DNA of 32,922 nucleotides from Azonexus sp. Lineage in GTDB: Bacteria > Pseudomonadota > Gammaproteobacteria > Burkholderiales > Rhodocyclaceae. Each line of letters starts with the position of its first letter. Position 1 is the first letter of the stretch. The notes under the pieces are model-generated. The model saw nothing but the letters and a program-made list of their open reading frames with translations, ran no database searches and was not told the origin of the DNA. Positions 1 to 7,893 of this stretch are shown here, one piece after another. The stretch lies in NCBI GenBank assembly GCA_030824535.1, contig JAVBXO010000094.1, positions 1 through 32,922 on the forward strand, written 5' to 3'. The translations under genes and the position numbers were made by a program.

Positions 1-792
1 GCCGGTATATTGCGTCGACGGATACCACAGGATGGCCGTCCCGGTTGCCGGATCGATATAGGCCAGGTTATAGGTATACAAGGTGTAATCCGTGGTGCTG
101 ACCTGGACACCGACCGTTGCATCCAAACCGGTTGAACTGCCGCTGGTGTATTGGAACTTGAAACTGCTATTGCCGCCGCTGGTCGGCGTTTCGTAGAGCA
201 GAACCTGGAAGTTGTAGCGGGTCGTCTGCCCATAGAGTTTGACGTTGACCCACGAGATGACCAGACGCCGGTTGGGCGCCGTTCCCAGCAATTCATACTG
301 CACCGAGGCGCCAATCGTGCCGTCAGCGGTACCGGCCACGTTATCGTTCCAGTACGGCATGATCATGTTGGCCGGCTGCGAGCCTGGACAACTCCCGCCA
401 TAAGCGCCCGGTGCTGCCGCCGGCAAAGTGGTGTTGTCGTAAGTCCGCCAGAAACCGGAATTATCGGTGCCAAAAACAATCACCCCATTCGAATAAATCC
501 GCGCCCCGGTCCGCACTACGCCGGCAAAGGTGAAAGTAAAGTCATTGGCCGGCGTCGTCGCGGCAGCAAAGCTGATGTCCGCATAATCATCGTCGCCATT
601 CGGGTAACCGGAACAGGCTGCGGCAGTCGTGGTATGCCAGGTCAGCGTCTGTGCCGCGCCGGACGGTGTGTCGTAACTGAAGGTGTCGGCACGGTAGGAA
701 TACGTCTGGGCCAGCGCCACTTGCGCAAGGGCCCACAGCATCAGAAATGCCAGCGCCTTGGCGCCCCCCGTCCAGTCGAGTAGTCGTTTCAT
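1..792 (-). CDS. mshQ: MshQ-like MSHA biogenesis/adhesin protein, N-terminal part (truncated by window start)
   Basis: Open frame of 264 codons from ATG at 792 to the window edge, absent from the ORF track because it has no stop in the window. Translation starts MKRLLDWTGGAKALAFLMLWALAQVALAQTYSYRADTFSYDTPSGAAQTLTWHTTTAAACSG and ends YIDPATGTAILWYPSTQYTG. It has a signal peptide and follows mshP; the mshQ name rests mostly on synteny. Confidence 0.7.
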   Translation of the reverse strand, partial: MKRLLDWTGGAKALAFLMLWALAQVALAQTYSYRADTFSYDTPSGAAQTLTWHTTTAAACSGYPNGDDDYADISFAAATTPANDFTFTFAGVVRTGARIYSNGVIVFGTDNSGFWRTYDNTTLPAAAPGAYGGSCPGSQPANMIMPYWNDNVAGTADGTIGASVQYELLGTAPNRRLVISWVNVKLYGQTTRYNFQVLLYETPTSGGNSSFKFQYTSGSSTGLDATVGVQVSTTDYTLYTYNLAYIDPATGTAILWYPSTQYTG

Positions 793-800
793 GGCCTCTC

Positions 801-1292
801 CTAGCAATCGTATGGCGGCGTGGTGATCGAGGCATCCCGGCATTTTTCCAGCGTCACCTCGATCTGACGCTCGGGCACCGGCACCTTGGGGCTGGTCGCA
901 ACCGCCAGCGAAACGATGCGGAAAATCCGGATGTTTCTACTACCTTCGCTGTAATGCCCACTCCCCGGATAAGCAGTACAGCTGACGGTGACCGTGTACC
1001 CGGGAATGCTTGGCCCTCCGACCGCCGGACAGTTGATCAAGTCAACATTGCTGAAGGTATCGGCATTGGGGTCGAGTTGATACATCCCCCACTCGGCACC
1101 CGCCCGCGCCGCCTGATAGGCACGTGCCCCCCCGACATCGGACGCCAGGTTGGCACTCGTCACTGACGTCAGGCTCACCATGAAAGCCGCCAGACCCGCC
1201 ATCAACAACAGCAGGAAGATCGCGGTAATCACCGATACCCCGCGCTGCTGCCCCGGGCTTCTCGCAGCAAGGACTGAAAAATGCTCGCTCAT
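801..1292 (-). CDS. mshP: MSHA biogenesis protein MshP (PilX-like minor pilin assembly protein)
   Basis: QRGVSVITAIFLLLLMAGLAAFMVSLTSVTSANLASDVGGARAYQAARAGAEWG; lies between mshO and mshQ. Confidence 0.8.
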   Translation of the reverse strand: MSEHFSVLAARSPGQQRGVSVITAIFLLLLMAGLAAFMVSLTSVTSANLASDVGGARAYQAARAGAEWGMYQLDPNADTFSNVDLINCPAVGGPSIPGYTVTVSCTAYPGSGHYSEGSRNIRIFRIVSLAVATSPKVPVPERQIEVTLEKCRDASITTPPYDC

Positions 1293-2161
1293 GGCGTATT
1301 CAGGACTTCAACCTGATGCAACAGGCTGACCGATTCACCATTGCGCGTCAGCGTCAGATTGAGTACCGCCATCCCGTTGCGCTGCAAAGCACCGGTCGCG
1401 GTAATGTAGCTAAAAGAACACGCCGAAACATTATTCACCAGCACCGCCGACTGCTCTACCGAACATGCCGCATGCACGCCCAACGCACCAAAGGCTGTCG
1501 GCTGGGGATTGGTAAAGTTGTAGCACCAATGGCGAGTCACCGTGCCGAGTTCGGGGTTCAGGGCATTGGCGGCACATTCGTAAGTCACCGGCCCGCCAAC
1601 AATGTGGAAGCGTTTTTGCGGTGACGCCAACGGAAACTGGGCGCCACTGAAAGTTATCGCGCTCAGCCCCCCACCAGCAGTGGCTGCCCGGCGACTATCG
1701 CCAGCATAGACATCCGAAATCCCCGGCCCCAGGTTGTAAATCACCAGTTGATCACCGTTGCCGATGGTCACCGTCGGGCCAAGAACATCAAAGCTGTTAT
1801 CGGCAATCGTCAAATCCAGCATATTGCCTTCGGCAACACCATCACCATCGGCATCACCGACATCGGCACGATAGCGCCCGGCATCCTTGATCGGTACAAA
1901 CTCCAGAAAATTTCCGCTTTGCCGCACACTATTGGGCAAAGCCGCCTGCAACTCCCGGGCGACGCGGTGCAAGGCCGTATCCGCGCCATCCGCCAACTCG
2001 GCACGATCACTGACATCGAAATAGGCATCGATCTGGGCGCGACCAAACAAGCCAACCATGCTGATGAGAATTCCCGCAATAACAATCGAAATAATCATCT
2101 CGACCAGCGTAAATCCGCGGTCGACTGCTGAAAACAGGCGAAAATCAGTAGCGCGGCGCAT
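1289..2161 (-). CDS. mshO: MSHA prepilin-like protein MshO
   Basis: Type IV prepilin N-terminus RGFTLVEMIISIVIAGILISMVGLFGRAQIDAYFDVSDRAELADGADTALHRVARELQAALPNSVR; synteny. Confidence 0.8.
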   Translation of the reverse strand: MRRATDFRLFSAVDRGFTLVEMIISIVIAGILISMVGLFGRAQIDAYFDVSDRAELADGADTALHRVARELQAALPNSVRQSGNFLEFVPIKDAGRYRADVGDADGDGVAEGNMLDLTIADNSFDVLGPTVTIGNGDQLVIYNLGPGISDVYAGDSRRAATAGGGLSAITFSGAQFPLASPQKRFHIVGGPVTYECAANALNPELGTVTRHWCYNFTNPQPTAFGALGVHAACSVEQSAVLVNNVSACSFSYITATGALQRNGMAVLNLTLTRNGESVSLLHQVEVLNTP

Positions 2162-2717
2162 AGCGAAAACGATAGCCGGTCAGGGCATAAGAATCCGTGC
2201 CGCGCGTCACCGTCACCGTCACACTGAGCGCCGCCGTATTATCGGCAAGACCGAAGGCCGTACCGGCATGGGCAACGGCAACCGCCGCGCTATAGCCCGT
2301 CATGACATTACCCCCCGCCACATCGCTGACATCACTCATGCTCCAACCAGCGTAATCGGCGACATTATCGAATACCGCGCCCACCCCGCCCGAGCGGGTT
2401 TCGCTAGCCGGCACCGGGCCGCTGCTGCTTTGGGGATTGACACAGCCTGCATAAGCAATCGCCGTTGTTGCGGCAGTGTCCTCCGGATCACACCAGCTGA
2501 ACGACTGGTGCAGTACCTCACCAAGAATTGATTCGGCTATCGCCATCAACTGCTTGGTTTGCATCGGGTCCGCACTGCGGCGTATCATCGGATTCAGGAC
2601 CGACACCAGTCCGATTACGCCGACGCTGACAATGACAATAAACATGATCTGCTCGACCAGCGTGACGCCGCGCTGGGCTACCCGGCGCAAACCGGATGGC
2701 GGCCAATCAATGGACAT
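2145..2717 (-). CDS. mshD: MSHA prepilin-like protein MshD
   Basis: Prepilin motif QRGVTLVEQIMFIVIVSVGVIGLVSVLNPMIRRSADPMQTKQLMAIAESILGEVL; synteny. Confidence 0.8.
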   Translation of the reverse strand: MSIDWPPSGLRRVAQRGVTLVEQIMFIVIVSVGVIGLVSVLNPMIRRSADPMQTKQLMAIAESILGEVLHQSFSWCDPEDTAATTAIAYAGCVNPQSSSGPVPASETRSGGVGAVFDNVADYAGWSMSDVSDVAGGNVMTGYSAAVAVAHAGTAFGLADNTAALSVTVTVTRGTDSYALTGYRFRYAPRY

Positions 2718-3156
2718 AGCCGGTCTCCGCAGCCACCGTAATCGCCAAAGCGGCCGGCAAATCAGTAAAGCTCAGCGTCGCAGCGCCTGTCAGCGGACTG
2801 CCCGCCGCATTAAAAATGATATCGGCCGGCACGCTTGAAAATGTCGCCGAGCCTCTGGCTGTGACTTGCATCGCATTGCCATCAGGTCCGGCCAGCGCCG
2901 AACCAACGGCACAATTGCTCGCACCGAAGGCCGTCGAAATGCTGACTACAGCGGTCGTCCCAGTGAAAGTCACACAGGTCGTCCGGTGCGCCGCAATCGC
3001 TGATTTCTGGGCGTAGCGCAAGGCGGACATCACTGAATCGCGGAAGCCGCGTTCGTCGAGACCTGAACTTCCACTCCACCGCGGTAAAACAGCGACCAAC
3101 AATATTCCGATAATCAGAATGATCACAACGAGTTCAACCAGCGTAAAACCTGCCAT
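2707..3156 (-). CDS. mshC: MSHA prepilin-like protein MshC (start re-assigned to MAGFTLVELV)
   Basis: MAGFTLVELVVIILIIGILLVAVLPRWSGSSGLDERGFRDSVMSALRYAQKSAIAAHRTTCVTF. The longer track ORF (to 3255) runs through a strong hairpin. Confidence 0.75.
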   Translation of the reverse strand: MAGFTLVELVVIILIIGILLVAVLPRWSGSSGLDERGFRDSVMSALRYAQKSAIAAHRTTCVTFTGTTAVVSISTAFGASNCAVGSALAGPDGNAMQVTARGSATFSSVPADIIFNAAGSPLTGAATLSFTDLPAALAITVAAETGYVH

Positions 3157-3172
3157 GCGTGCGCCGAAAGGC

Positions 3173-3198
3173 AGTAACCCGCCTTTCGGCGGGTTACT
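3173..3198 (-). other. Perfect 11-bp stem-loop with GAAA (GNRA) tetraloop between mshA and mshC
   Basis: Plus strand AGTAACCCGCC TTTC GGCGGGTTACT; transcribed as AGUAACCCGCC GAAA GGCGGGUUACU. Confidence 0.75.
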
Positions 3199-3308
3199 GG
3201 CCGTTTTATACGGCACGAAGGTTCTATGATTACCAGACGACACTAATGGCGACAAACGTCATAGTTAATCATTAAAGGAAGCACATACAGAACCGACACT
3301 AGTTTTGC

Positions 3309-3716
3309 TTATCGCGTACAGATGATCGTTGCCGTCGCATCCGTCGAACCACTGACAGCTGGATTGGCAGTAACAGTACAAGAAGCGGTAATAGCAGCAC
3401 CTGAACAATCCGCCGTCCCGGTAACACTCACCGTTCCGGGCACGCCACTTTGCAGCAGCAGAGCAGCCGTTGCCGCACAAGTCTGGCTGGTCGTCAGTGC
3501 AGTGCACTTCGGACCAGCAAAATTGTTGGCAGCACAGGCACCGTAATTAATAGCTGACGAGGAAGAAATGGCCCCGGCCACGCCAGAATTAGCTGCAGTT
3601 GCAGCTTCTGAACGCAGATCGACAAACTTCGGCAATGCCGTCGCCGCCAAAATACCGAGAATGACAATCACCACGACCAATTCAATCAGGGTAAAACCTT
3701 TTTGCACTGCTTTCAT
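3309..3716 (-). CDS. mshA: MSHA-type major pilin MshA
   Basis: [38 protein letters not shown]: classic type IVa prepilin leader with G/F cleavage site. Strong SD (AGAGGAG) upstream. Confidence 0.8.
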   Translation of the reverse strand: MKAVQKGFTLIELVVVIVILGILAATALPKFVDLRSEAATAANSGVAGAISSSSAINYGACAANNFAGPKCTALTTSQTCAATAALLLQSGVPGTVSVTGTADCSGAAITASCTVTANPAVSGSTDATATIICTR

Positions 3717-3743
3717 GTTCGACTCCTCTTAGAAATTAAAAAT

Positions 3744-4316
3744 TCAACACCCGGACGTATTCAGGGAACTTACGCTTGCGGCCGAATTAGGTGAACCTGC
3801 CTGAGTATAAGTGAAGAAGCAAGCGCTTGCATCCGTTGCTCCCACAACCCCAAACCTGGCGATGTTGCCGGTCACAGAATAAGTGTAGCCTTCAGTCTCC
3901 AGTTCCGCCTGACTGGGGTTGAATACCCCCGTCAGACCGGCGACCGACAGTATTCCGGGATTCCCGCCCAAGGCGCTGGCCAGCGGGTAGCCATAAGCCA
4001 TGTAAATCAAGCCGCTCTCGGTGCACACCGTGCCGCTACTAGCATTCTTGTTGTCAGCTATCCCGCCTCCGGCGCAGTTATTGGCATCAGCGACACCGCC
4101 CCGCGCCAGGGTCGTCGCATGCACCAGCGCAGCTGACGCCGACACGCTGCCGCGCGCGGCCTGCAACTTGGCAACGCGGGCATCGCGCTGCAGATCGATA
4201 AAGCGGGGGAGCGCCACCGCCGCCAGGATGCCCAAAATGATGGTCACCACCACCAGCTCGATGAGCGTGAAGCCTTGCTCGCGCCTAGCGCCGGGAAAAG
4301 CATGTCGGCAGTTCAT
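3744..4316 (-). CDS. mshB: MSHA-type pilin/prepilin MshB
   Basis: [55 protein letters not shown]; directly upstream of mshA. Confidence 0.75.
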   Translation of the reverse strand: MNCRHAFPGARREQGFTLIELVVVTIILGILAAVALPRFIDLQRDARVAKLQAARGSVSASAALVHATTLARGGVADANNCAGGGIADNKNASSGTVCTESGLIYMAYGYPLASALGGNPGILSVAGLTGVFNPSQAELETEGYTYSVTGNIARFGVVGATDASACFFTYTQAGSPNSAASVSSLNTSGC

Positions 4317-4343
4317 ATTTACCTTTGCGCTATCAGGGTTTTG

Positions 4344-4372
4344 ATTCTAGCCATATGGCCCCTCTTACTCAA
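4344..4372 (-). promoter_or_regulatory. Candidate sigma70 promoter upstream of mshB
   Basis: Minus strand TTGAGT-N17-TAGAAT in the mshF/mshB gap, with a GCCATATGGC palindrome in the spacer. Confidence 0.45.
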
Positions 4373-4385
4373 CTACCGATAAGTT

Positions 4386-4850
4386 TCAAGGTCCGGTTTC
4401 CTTGCCCACACGCAGCAAACCGATACCGGCAGGAATGCCTCGTCCGCCAGCCAGGCCAGCCTGGCGGCTGAGCCGGAAGCGGGCAAGGTGCCCATCACGG
4501 AAAATGTAGATCAATTCCCTGGCCCCCTTGTCGAAATACCAGCAGCCGTTTTCTTGCGGCGGAAAATCAAACGCCCCGCGATACTCGGCCGGACGATCAG
4601 CAATCCAGTCCATCGGGTTGTCACTCTGCGGAAAACTGCCGCCAAAGGTTTCCCGATGTACCGCCACCTCCAGCAACTGCGCCCGTATCCCCATGACCTC
4701 CACCTGCATCCTGGCCTCTTCGGCATCGCCTTGCGCCCGGGACAGAATACGCAAGCCCGAATAGGCCAGTACGGCGATGATGATCACAACGATGGAAAAC
4801 TCATAGAGGCGGCGCATCCCGGGCCTAGCGTTTGAGTGCAACCTTGCCAA
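4386..4850 (-). CDS. mshF: MshF-like MSHA biogenesis protein
   Basis: MRRLYEFSIVVIIIAVLAYSGLRILSRAQGDAEEARMQVEVMGIRAQLLEVAVHRETFGG...DNPMDWIADRPAEYRG; between mshG and mshB. Start within the ORF is uncertain. Confidence 0.7.
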   Translation of the reverse strand: MARLHSNARPGMRRLYEFSIVVIIIAVLAYSGLRILSRAQGDAEEARMQVEVMGIRAQLLEVAVHRETFGGSFPQSDNPMDWIADRPAEYRGAFDFPPQENGCWYFDKGARELIYIFRDGHLARFRLSRQAGLAGGRGIPAGIGLLRVGKETGP

Positions 4851-6054
4851 GATCCCACATCGGCAGGAAGATGCCCAGCGCCAGGATCAGCACCATCACT
4901 CCCAGACAGACGATCAGGATAGGTTCGATCTGTTGCCCCAGGGTCTTCAGCTCGTATTCGACTTCGCGCTGATACATCTGACCGACCTCGTCCATCATGT
5001 CGTCGAGCGCGCCGGACTCCTCGCCCACGGCAATCATCTGCAAGACGACCGGCGAGAAAAATGCCGTCGCAATCGCTGCTCGCAGCACGCTTTCACCGCG
5101 CTCAACGGTATCGCGCATGCTGTCTATCCTGGCCGAGACGTAGCTGTTATCAACGGTTTGCGCGGCATTGCTCAGTCCCTGCATGAGCGGCACGCCACTG
5201 CGGGCACTCAGCGCAAAGCTGCGGGCAAAACGCGCCATGGCGGCTTTATGGATGATTTTCCCGGCAATCGGAATGCGCAAGGTCATGGTCTCCCATTGGA
5301 TGCGCCCAATGCGCGTCGCGGTCCAGCCGCGAAAAACCAGAATCGCGGCGACCAGCCCGAGCAGCATGACCCACCACCAATCGGTCATGAAATGCGAGAA
5401 GCCAAGAAGGATGCGCGTCATCAAGGGCAACTGGGCACCGAAGCCTTCGAAGACCTTGGCAAAGGCCGGAATGACAAAAATATTGACGACGACGATGGCG
5501 GCGGCCATCGCCAGCACGACAAACATTGGGTAGCGCAGGGCCGACTTCACCTGGTCACGCATATAGCGGTCAAATTCCAGGTGGTCGAAAAGACGCAGGA
5601 ATATTTCGTCCAGCAAGCCGGTGGACTCGCCAACACGCACCATGGAAATGTAGAAAGGTCCGAAAACCTTGGGATGGCGCGCCAGCGATACGGACAGTTC
5701 CCGGCCGCCCTCCAGGCTTTCACGAACGTCACGAATGACATCCCGCATCGCCGGATTGGTCGCCGACTCCTGCAAGCCGGCCAGGGCACGCATGATCGGC
5801 ACGCCGGCCTTGAGCAAGGTGTACATCTGCCGGGAAAAAAGCAGGACATCGAGGTGCTGGACACGGGGCCTGAAAAAACTCATGACATCAAAATCATCAC
5901 TTTTGCCTGTCTTGGCCTTGCCTGGCACGATGGACAGCGGCGTAATCCCACGCGCCACCAGCTGATCAGCTATCTGCCCCGAACTCTCCCCTTCAAGCAC
6001 GCCTTCAAGCAGCTTGCCGCCGGTATCACGTCCTTTGTAGGCGAAGGTCGGCAA
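4825..6054 (-). CDS. mshG: MSHA platform protein MshG (GspF/PilC family inner-membrane protein)
   Basis: MPTFAYKGRDTGGKLLEGVLEGES...LFSRQMYTLLKAGVPIMRALAGLQES...AVGEESGALDDMMDEVGQMYQREVEYELKTLGQQIEPILIVCLGVMV. Confidence 0.9.
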   Translation of the reverse strand: MPTFAYKGRDTGGKLLEGVLEGESSGQIADQLVARGITPLSIVPGKAKTGKSDDFDVMSFFRPRVQHLDVLLFSRQMYTLLKAGVPIMRALAGLQESATNPAMRDVIRDVRESLEGGRELSVSLARHPKVFGPFYISMVRVGESTGLLDEIFLRLFDHLEFDRYMRDQVKSALRYPMFVVLAMAAAIVVVNIFVIPAFAKVFEGFGAQLPLMTRILLGFSHFMTDWWWVMLLGLVAAILVFRGWTATRIGRIQWETMTLRIPIAGKIIHKAAMARFARSFALSARSGVPLMQGLSNAAQTVDNSYVSARIDSMRDTVERGESVLRAAIATAFFSPVVLQMIAVGEESGALDDMMDEVGQMYQREVEYELKTLGQQIEPILIVCLGVMVLILALGIFLPMWDLGKVALKR

Positions 6055-6059
6055 GAAAA

Positions 6060-7769
6060 TTATTCCTCGTACTGGTTGCTGATGCGCATCGCCTCGGCGA
6101 TGGTGGTCCGGCCCGTGACGACCAGGCGAACGGCATCGTGGCGCAGCGTTTCACCGGCCATCTGGGCGCGGGCAACCGTCATGAACTCGCCGAGATCCTC
6201 GTGATTAAGCGCCTGAACCACTTCCTCGCTCATATCCAGAAATTCATAAACCCCGCTACGCCCCAGGTAACCGGTATTGCCACAATGCACGCAACCGCGA
6301 CCGCGACGATAGGCGTGGGCATCGATCTGATCGCCGAGTTCGTAACGCAGCCATTCATGTTCGCCCGGCGTCGGCTTATAGGCTTCGCTGCAATTATTGC
6401 AAATCACCCGCACCAGCCGCTGCGCCAGGACCATGTTGACTGACAGCGCGACCATGTAGCGCGGCACGCCCATGTCGAGCAAGCGAATCGGCGTTGAAAC
6501 CGCATCGTTGGTGTGCAGGGTGGACAGCACCAGGTGACCCGTCATGGCGGCGCGCATGCCGATTTCCGAGGTTTCCTGGTCGCGCATTTCACCGATCAGC
6601 ACGATGTCCGGATCCTGCCGGAGCACGGTGCGCAAGACGCGGGTGAAGGAGAGATCAATCTTTTCATGAACCTGTACCTGGTTCAGGCCGGGCAGCCGGT
6701 ATTCGACCGGATCTTCAACGGTGATGATCTTCTTTTCCGAGCTGTTCAGCTCATTGAGTGCGGCATACAGGGTGGTCGTCTTGCCCGAACCGGTCGGACC
6801 GGTCACCAGCACCATGCCGCTGGGCCGCTTCAAGGCATGGCGGAAACGCTCCAGCACCCGCGTCGGCATGCCGACCATGTCCAGCCCCAGCAGGCCGGTA
6901 TCCTGGTTGAGCAGGCGCATCACCACGGATTCGCCATACTGGGTAGGCAAGGTGGAAATCCGCACATCCACCGGGTTGCCGCGCACCTTGATGTTGAAGC
7001 GACCGTCCTGCGGCAAACGCTTTTCGGAAATATCGAGTCCGGACATCAGCTTCAGACGCAGCGCAACGGCCGGCGAAACCTTGGCATCGGCTTCCGTTTG
7101 AATGTGCAGCACGCCGTCAATGCGGAAACGGATGCGCAGCAATTTTTCCAGCGGTTCGAAGTGAATGTCGGAAGCGCGCAAGCGCATGGCTTCCTCGAAC
7201 ACCGTCTGCAACAGCTTGACGACCGGGGCATCGTCCGCCCCCGGGGTCAGCCCAAGCAGATCGCCGAACTCGACCGACACGTTGCCCAGTTCTGCGGTCA
7301 ACTCCTTGGCCAAGCCGGAAATTTGCTCGGTCCGGTTATAAATGCGATCAACCAGCGCCATCAACTGGCTCTCGGTGACCACCGCCAGCTGAATATCCCG
7401 CCGGATAATGCGGCTTATTTCGTCGTAGGCCTGTAGATCAGTCGGATCGGATGTCCCGACCTGCAGACTACCGTCCGGCAGCTGATCTAGAATCAGCGCC
7501 CGGAAGCGGCGGGCCGGCGCTTCCGGCAGCAGCCTGATCAAATCAGGCTGGGGGGTAAAACTCTTGAGATCAACATAAGGAATGCGCAACTGGCGAGCCA
7601 GTGCCTGCGAAATACCTTCCTCGGTGACATAGCCGCTTTCGACGAAGACCCGCCCCAGTTTGCGTCCGGTACGCTTCTGTTCGTTGAGCGCAATTTTCAG
7701 CTGTTCTTCGGTCAGCAGACCCTGTTGAATCAGCAGATCGCCAAGGCGGACTTTTTGCGGGGGGGGCAT
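6060..7769 (-). CDS. mshE: MSHA pilus extension ATPase MshE (GspE/PilB family) with N-terminal MshEN domain
   Basis: Walker A GPTGSGKTTTLY, DPDIVLIGEMRDQET, LSTLHTNDA, and CNNC...CVHC zinc motif. ATG at 7769 is preceded by GGAG at proper spacing; the track start at 7781 is TTG. Confidence 0.92.
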   Translation of the reverse strand: MPPPQKVRLGDLLIQQGLLTEEQLKIALNEQKRTGRKLGRVFVESGYVTEEGISQALARQLRIPYVDLKSFTPQPDLIRLLPEAPARRFRALILDQLPDGSLQVGTSDPTDLQAYDEISRIIRRDIQLAVVTESQLMALVDRIYNRTEQISGLAKELTAELGNVSVEFGDLLGLTPGADDAPVVKLLQTVFEEAMRLRASDIHFEPLEKLLRIRFRIDGVLHIQTEADAKVSPAVALRLKLMSGLDISEKRLPQDGRFNIKVRGNPVDVRISTLPTQYGESVVMRLLNQDTGLLGLDMVGMPTRVLERFRHALKRPSGMVLVTGPTGSGKTTTLYAALNELNSSEKKIITVEDPVEYRLPGLNQVQVHEKIDLSFTRVLRTVLRQDPDIVLIGEMRDQETSEIGMRAAMTGHLVLSTLHTNDAVSTPIRLLDMGVPRYMVALSVNMVLAQRLVRVICNNCSEAYKPTPGEHEWLRYELGDQIDAHAYRRGRGCVHCGNTGYLGRSGVYEFLDMSEEVVQALNHEDLGEFMTVARAQMAGETLRHDAVRLVVTGRTTIAEAMRISNQYEE

Positions 7770-7846
7770 CCCAAGCTCCAAAAAACCTTAAGAAAGCTTA
7801 TTAACAATATGATTGTTACGTGAATTTCCGACAGTAGCCGTTTTTT

Positions 7847-7872
7847 GTCTGGTCGACAAGCGTCGACCAGAC
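7847..7872 (-). other. Perfect 11-bp stem-loop downstream of rhlE / upstream of mshE
   Basis: GTCTGGTCGAC AAGC GTCGACCAGAC. No U-tract follows on the minus strand. Confidence 0.6.
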
Positions 7873-7893
7873 TAGCCCTTCATCAAACGAAAA

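Noticed and set aside
3265-3507. 80-aa cysteine/tyrosine-rich minus-strand ORF overlapping mshA
   Set aside because: Alternative frame of the mshA 3' half; no independent start signal or family resemblance.
4933-6204. Long plus-strand ORF (423 aa) opposite mshG/mshE
   Set aside because: Mirror ORF caused by high GC third positions; the minus strand encodes a clear GspF-family protein.
7530-7550. Inverted repeat CAGCCTGAT-CAA-ATCAGGCTG inside mshE
   Set aside because: 9-bp stem wholly within conserved coding sequence with no sign of regulatory role; could arise by chance.
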